A stretch of 64,000 bases of DNA from positions 1 through 64,000 of the forward strand of contig CAKUKI010000005.1 in assembly GCA_934662565.1 (NCBI GenBank). Reading direction: 5' to 3'. The position numbers and the translations under genes are program-made. This stretch comes from an uncultured Elusimicrobiales bacterium. Its GTDB lineage: Bacteria; Elusimicrobiota; Elusimicrobia; Elusimicrobiales; Elusimicrobiaceae. The stretch's first letter is position 1. Every line of letters begins with the position of its first letter. Below the pieces are notes generated by a model. The model was given only the letters and a program-made list of their open reading frames with translations, made no database searches and had not been told where the DNA came from. This document shows positions 60,964 to 64,000 of this stretch, piece by piece.

Positions 60964-62130
60964 TTACCAACCGTTTTTAGAACACAGGCATGCTAGATTC
61001 ACACTGTTTACATGACACCAATATTCATTTATTTTACCACCAATATATTGGGGGTGGCAACCTGTAATTTTGCAGCGTTTGACACAAGAAGCACTCCCAG
61101 CACAGTTCCCGTCAGCGGAACATTTTGTGAAGTGCTGCCATCCCTTACCATTTCCAAGAGGAAACCCTTTATCCATGCAATCTATTTCTGTATTAGCATA
61201 CGAAGAAGGAATCATATCGCCAGTAATATATTGTAAATCACTGACACTGAGGGAAATGTTCTCATTTATAACATCCGTTCCAGATGCTACTCTATGACTG
61301 CAATCATAGCACGAAGTTTTTTTCATTTCTTCATAAGAGTTTTTACCAAGTTTAGTGTAAATGCTCTCTGCATAAGAACAACAAGACGTCACATTTTTCA
61401 GTACACATCTTTCATAATCGGCCGTACCCACATCATAGGCAGAACAAGTGGCACAACCGGTATAAGGTTCAGGCTCGCCCACTTTAATATCCCCACACAT
61501 TAAATAAATATCTTTATAGGTTTGTTTATTGGCTTTATTGGCCCCCAGCTCCAATTCTTGCCAAGTGACGGTACCCGAACCTTTATCGCACGCCGGAAAA
61601 TTACCGTTAATTTCGTCAAACATCTTAAATTCGTTCACTTTGGCTTCTTTCTTAGCGCGCAGGGAATTGCCGTCCTTAGCAATGCTGGAAATATACAACG
61701 CATCAAAAGTGTCCGCTTTGCCGCTGGGCATCCCGATATCCAACCAACCGTAGTCCGGTTGGCCGCCGGAACCCACCAACACCGTGGCACTTTTAATAAG
61801 GGGGTCTCCAAATCCGCTGACGTTTAGGTTCAGCTTGCCGGAAGCAACATTTAGCAAACCGCGTTTACGGTCGTCCGAACCGTTCGCGGCCCCATGCAAA
61901 TATAGGGAGCAATTACTGCCCCCCAAATTGGAGGTATTTTCCCCTAAAGAGAGAGCGCAAGTGTTCAAAACCCCTACGTCCAAAGTTTGGGTGGCAGATA
62001 CCGTATCATACGCCACATACGGCACCGGAAAATACGCAACCATTTTCATGGTATTTTTGGCCTTAGAAGGGGCGGCCCATACCGCCGTGGCGCATAATAC
62101 ACCTACAAAAAACAGAAATAATTTTTTCAT
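60964..62130 (-). CDS. Secreted cysteine-rich protein of unknown function
   Basis: 388 residues. The signal peptide is MKKLFLFFVGVLCATAVWA (cut before APSK). The N-terminal half is beta-rich and Gly/Asn-rich (VATQTLDVGVLNTCALSLGENTS-like). The C-terminal half has more than 20 Cys in C-x-x-C and spaced pairs (GCATCSAYD, SCCSYAE, CYDCSHR, CVKRCKITGC, CLCSKNGW), implying many disulfides. Its own promoter and a leader of about 110 nt precede it. It may be a surface or pilus-tip protein, as cysteine-rich exported proteins accompany pili in other phyla, but nothing proves it. Confidence 0.7.
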   Translation of the reverse strand: MKKLFLFFVGVLCATAVWAAPSKAKNTMKMVAYFPVPYVAYDTVSATQTLDVGVLNTCALSLGENTSNLGGSNCSLYLHGAANGSDDRKRGLLNVASGKLNLNVSGFGDPLIKSATVLVGSGGQPDYGWLDIGMPSGKADTFDALYISSIAKDGNSLRAKKEAKVNEFKMFDEINGNFPACDKGSGTVTWQELELGANKANKQTYKDIYLMCGDIKVGEPEPYTGCATCSAYDVGTADYERCVLKNVTSCCSYAESIYTKLGKNSYEEMKKTSCYDCSHRVASGTDVINENISLSVSDLQYITGDMIPSSYANTEIDCMDKGFPLGNGKGWQHFTKCSADGNCAGSASCVKRCKITGCHPQYIGGKINEYWCHVNSVNLACLCSKNGW

Positions 62131-62276
62131 AACCAGACCCCTTTTAGAAAGGTTTACTCCCTAAGCGGAAAAACGGGCAACCCCAACAAGGTTTTTCCGC
62201 CGAGGGTGACAACTGGGGCACCCCCCAGCGCACGGACTCTTATTGATTATTATACTAAAAAATAAAAATTCTTCAA
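62131..62276 (-). promoter_or_regulatory. Promoter and structured leader of the cysteine-rich protein gene
   Basis: On the minus strand TTGAAG (62276-62271), 16 bp, TATAAT (62254-62249). The leader from about 62242 to the ATG at 62130 holds two strong hairpins: CTGGGG/CCCCAG (about 62227-62212), and GCGGAAAAAC pairing with GTTTTTCCGC about 18 nt later (62203-62165). No known riboswitch consensus is visible to me. Confidence 0.5.
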
Positions 62277-62389
62277 GTAAAAATAATCTTTTTTGGCTTT
62301 TACCGCCCGGGGACGGGCGCACGCCCCGCAGAAAACAGTGCTTTTTTATGCTGTTTCGCTGTTGCTGTTTTTGCACCCCTTTGACGCCG

Positions 62390-62662
62390 TCTATAAAATT
62401 TATTTTTAACGGAGTTATAAAGGCATTTTACTTGTCCGACCGTAGGGAGTTGTAAAATGCCCGGATAAAAATAAATTTTATGGCTTCCCGGGGTGCTAGC
62501 CTTTTTGCCTTCTTTTTCTGCAATGAGAAAAAGAAGGGCGGGTTTGGGGCGCCGCCCCTGATAAAAAAGAATGGTATGCCCATTAAATGCAAGCGGGGAA
62601 CAAAAGTTTATTTTGTTCCCCGCGCATTAAAATCCCCGCTTACCACCAGTTGTTTTGCCGTT
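62390..62662. ncRNA. Dispersed structured element, copy B
   Basis: Second copy of the element at 22690-22992. Outer arms 62393-62408 and 62466-62481, inner arms 62421-62430 and 62453-62461, and the same loop GTCCGACCGTAGGGAGTTG. Stem 2 (62508-62519 with 62526-62537) is identical to copy A. Hairpin 3 GGGGAACAAAA...TTTTGTTCCCC is at about 62595-62620. The tail has CTTACCACCAG. In both stem pairs of hairpin 1 the bases differ from copy A but still pair. It lies between the cysteine-rich gene leader and the IS200 element. Confidence 0.7.
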
Positions 62663-62838
62663 ATTCCTTGGTGTTTCCGTTTCGTGCCAGTACAAGAGTG
62701 AGTGTTCGCAGGCTGTTTTTTCAGATTTGCGCCGTATGGGCGGGCCTTAGTTTGGGCGCAGTGTGGACGCACGCCACTCTAGCCCAAAGGGACCGACCAG
62801 ACGGCCAAATGTGGAAAAATGTTGCCCATCAAATAAAT
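62663..62838. other. Gene-free spacer
   Basis: No credible open frame or stem is seen between copy B and the left end of the insertion element. A short GC-rich run near 62740-62800 has no clear feature. Confidence 0.4.
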
Positions 62839-62840
62839 AT

Positions 62841-63503
62841 CCCCCGGCGTAGCCGGGGGTTTTGCATTTGCGGGCATAGCCCTTCTTTACCAGCTCCTAC
62901 AAATGTAGCCTTAACAACTCTTTCTCTTGCTTTTCCCCAACACTCCATCCAGTCCGTCATAAAACGGAAGCGGGTTTTCTATTCTGTCAGTTTTTAATTG
63001 GTTTTCTATATATTCTTTTATCTTCTTGGTATTCTTCCCTACTGTATCCACATAGTACCCTCTACACCAAAAATTCCTATTCCCATACCGATATTTTAGA
63101 TTTCCCCATTTTTCAAATATCATTAAGCTACTCTTGCCTTTGAGATACCCCATGAACCCTGATACACTTATGCTAGGAGGAATACGAACCAGCATGTGGA
63201 TATGGTCCGGGCAGACCTCTGCCTCTAGTATCTCTATTTTCTTCCATTCGCAAAGTTGTCTCAAGATTTTGCCTATTTCACTCTTTTTTTCTTTATAAAA
63301 TATTTGTCTTCTATATTTCGGCGCAAATACGATATGATACTTGCAGTTCCAAGTGGTATGTGATAGATTATTGATGTCATTGACCATAACAATGACCTCC
63401 TTGTGTATTAAATTACCTGTTGCAGCAGGTAATTTAAGTTTAACACAAGGAGTTTTTATTTCCCAACGGTAAACCTGAGTAGCACCCCCGGCATAGCCGG
63501 GGG
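62841..63503 (-). mobile_element. IS200-type insertion element
   Basis: A single transposase gene flanked by two nearly identical hairpins in the same orientation: CCCCCGGC-GTA-GCCGGGGG (62841-62859) on the left and CCCCCGGC-ATA-GCCGGGGG (63485-63503) on the right. IS200/IS605 elements lack terminal inverted repeats and carry such subterminal hairpins, bound as single-stranded DNA. Exact ends lie just outside the hairpins and cannot be fixed without an empty site. Confidence 0.75.
62911..63387 (-). CDS. tnpA: IS200-type TnpA transposase
   Basis: 158 residues from the ATG at 63387 (AAGGAGG upstream); the longer frame runs into the element's end. It is a Y1-HUH single-strand transposase: LSHTTWNCKYHIVFAPKYRRQ at the N-terminus, the HUH pair in CPDHIHMLVRIPP, and the catalytic Tyr region FWCRGYYVDTVGKNTKKIKEYIENQ. 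The gene looks complete, so the element may be active. Typical TnpA proteins have about 150 residues. Confidence 0.93.
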   Translation of the reverse strand: MVNDINNLSHTTWNCKYHIVFAPKYRRQIFYKEKKSEIGKILRQLCEWKKIEILEAEVCPDHIHMLVRIPPSISVSGFMGYLKGKSSLMIFEKWGNLKYRYGNRNFWCRGYYVDTVGKNTKKIKEYIENQLKTDRIENPLPFYDGLDGVLGKSKRKSC

Positions 63504-63509
63504 TTTCAA

Positions 63510-63592
63510 AAACACAACGCAAACAAGGGGAAAAATGTTATTTTTCCCCTTGTGCGTTAAGAACTAAACTTACCAACAGTTGTTATTACCTT
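63510..63592. ncRNA. Dispersed structured element, partial copy C
   Basis: Only the 3' hairpin and tail of the element at 22690 and 62390. Stem CAAGGGGAAAAAT-GTT-ATTTTTCCCCTTG (63524-63552), outer pair AACGC...GCGTT (AATGC...GCATT in copies A and B, a compensating change), and tail CTTACCAACAGTTGTTAT. It overlaps the 3' end of era. On the minus strand the stem is followed by TTGTGTTTTTG, so here it could serve as the era terminator. Confidence 0.55.
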
Positions 63593-64000
63593 ACAATGTA
63601 GCCAAAGCGCTCCAATAGTTGACTATCATTCCTCCACTCCGGCGACACCACCACCGTCAACTCCAGCCGATACTTGCGCCCCAAAAACTCCACAATGCGC
63701 TTTTGGGCCCGCGTGCGCAGCTCTGCAATTGCCGCGCCGCCTTTGCCGATAATAATGGGCTTTTGGCTTTCCCTTTCCACATGAATAATGGCGCGGATGT
63801 AGTTTTTATCCCCCAAATCTTCCGTAAATTTTTCCACCTCTACAAAGGTGCTATAAGGAATTTCCTTTTTATATAACAGAAAAATCTGCTCACGGATGAA
63901 CTCCGCCACATAAAAGCGCTCCCAGCGGTCCGTCCATTGTCCGGCCGGAAAATACGCCGGGCTTTGCGGCATAGCGGCAATAACCGCCTGTTTCAGTTCG
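63586..64000 (-). CDS. era: GTPase Era, C-terminal part (cut by window end)
   Basis: The last 137 residues of Era; the open frame continues beyond position 64000. SPAYFPAGQWTDRWERFYVAEFIREQIF links the GTPase to the KH domain, and IIHVERESQKPIIIGKGGAAIAELRTRAQKRIVEFLG contains the GKGG RNA-binding loop. Era binds the 3' end of 16S rRNA during 30S assembly. The GTPase domain is not in the window. Confidence 0.93.
   Translation of the reverse strand, partial: ELKQAVIAAMPQSPAYFPAGQWTDRWERFYVAEFIREQIFLLYKKEIPYSTFVEVEKFTEDLGDKNYIRAIIHVERESQKPIIIGKGGAAIAELRTRAQKRIVEFLGRKYRLELTVVVSPEWRNDSQLLERFGYIVR

Noticed and set aside
62663..63000. CRISPR-like or integron-like origin for the repeated hairpins near the right end
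   Set aside because: There are no regular direct repeats with spacers, no cas genes, no integrase, and the core GTTRRRY/RYYYAAC boxes of attC sites are not found in the expected places.

Overview
The window looks like chromosomal DNA of a Gram-negative, anaerobic, fermentative bacterium, most likely a gut member of the Elusimicrobiota (Elusimicrobium relatives). The assignment is an inference. It rests on many type IV pilin-like genes scattered as single-gene units, a secretin-based pilus locus (so an outer membrane), acetate kinase as the visible energy gene, SecDF/YajC, and no phage or plasmid backbone. There are no rRNA genes and no CRISPR array. One tRNA gene, tRNA-Gly(CCC), is visible.

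Left part (0-13 kb): a Zn/Cd-type P-ATPase with its SmtB/ArsR-type repressor and a 12-2-12 operator; an orphan pilin; a sugar-nucleotide epimerase; LrgAB-like membrane proteins behind a possible attenuator; secreted repeat proteins; a YhiN-type flavoprotein with a YwqK-type repeat protein; acetate kinase; and a DUF47-PiT phosphate uptake pair.

Middle (13-43 kb): four more orphan pilins (13.2, 22.4, 26.5 and 28.3 kb); a lipoprotein-nadA-nadC-aminotransferase operon; an alanine/Na+ symporter; an MscS channel; an MFS-DUF4321-maf-trxB operon; yggS-yggU; a short threonyl-tRNA synthetase; an LtaS-like sulfatase-fold enzyme; yajC-secD-secF; a DUF374 acyltransferase; a membrane-anchored AMPK1-type carbohydrate-binding protein; lon with a histone-H1-like tail; clpP with Asn at the catalytic Asp position; a secreted duplicated zinc-ribbon protein; and glnA.

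Right part (43-64 kb): a co-oriented minus-strand locus of about 15 genes for a type IV pilus or type II secretion-like machine. In transcription order it holds an accessory periplasmic protein, a PilM-PilN fusion, PilO, PilP, PilQ, PilB, PilC, six prepilin-like proteins (the last three PilV/PilW/PilX-like) and a HELVH metallopeptidase. Upstream and in the same direction lie an O-antigen-ligase/TPR protein and a cysteine-rich secreted protein with a long structured leader. No PilT-like retraction ATPase is in the window. An IS200-type element and the 3' end of era close the window.

The most unusual signal is a dispersed non-coding element of about 300 bp, seen nearly whole at 22.7-23.0 kb and 62.4-62.7 kb with a third partial copy at 63.5 kb. 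Its nested stems differ between copies by compensating base pairs while a loop of about 20 nt is unchanged, as expected for a conserved structured RNA (or DNA hairpin) that I cannot match to a known family.
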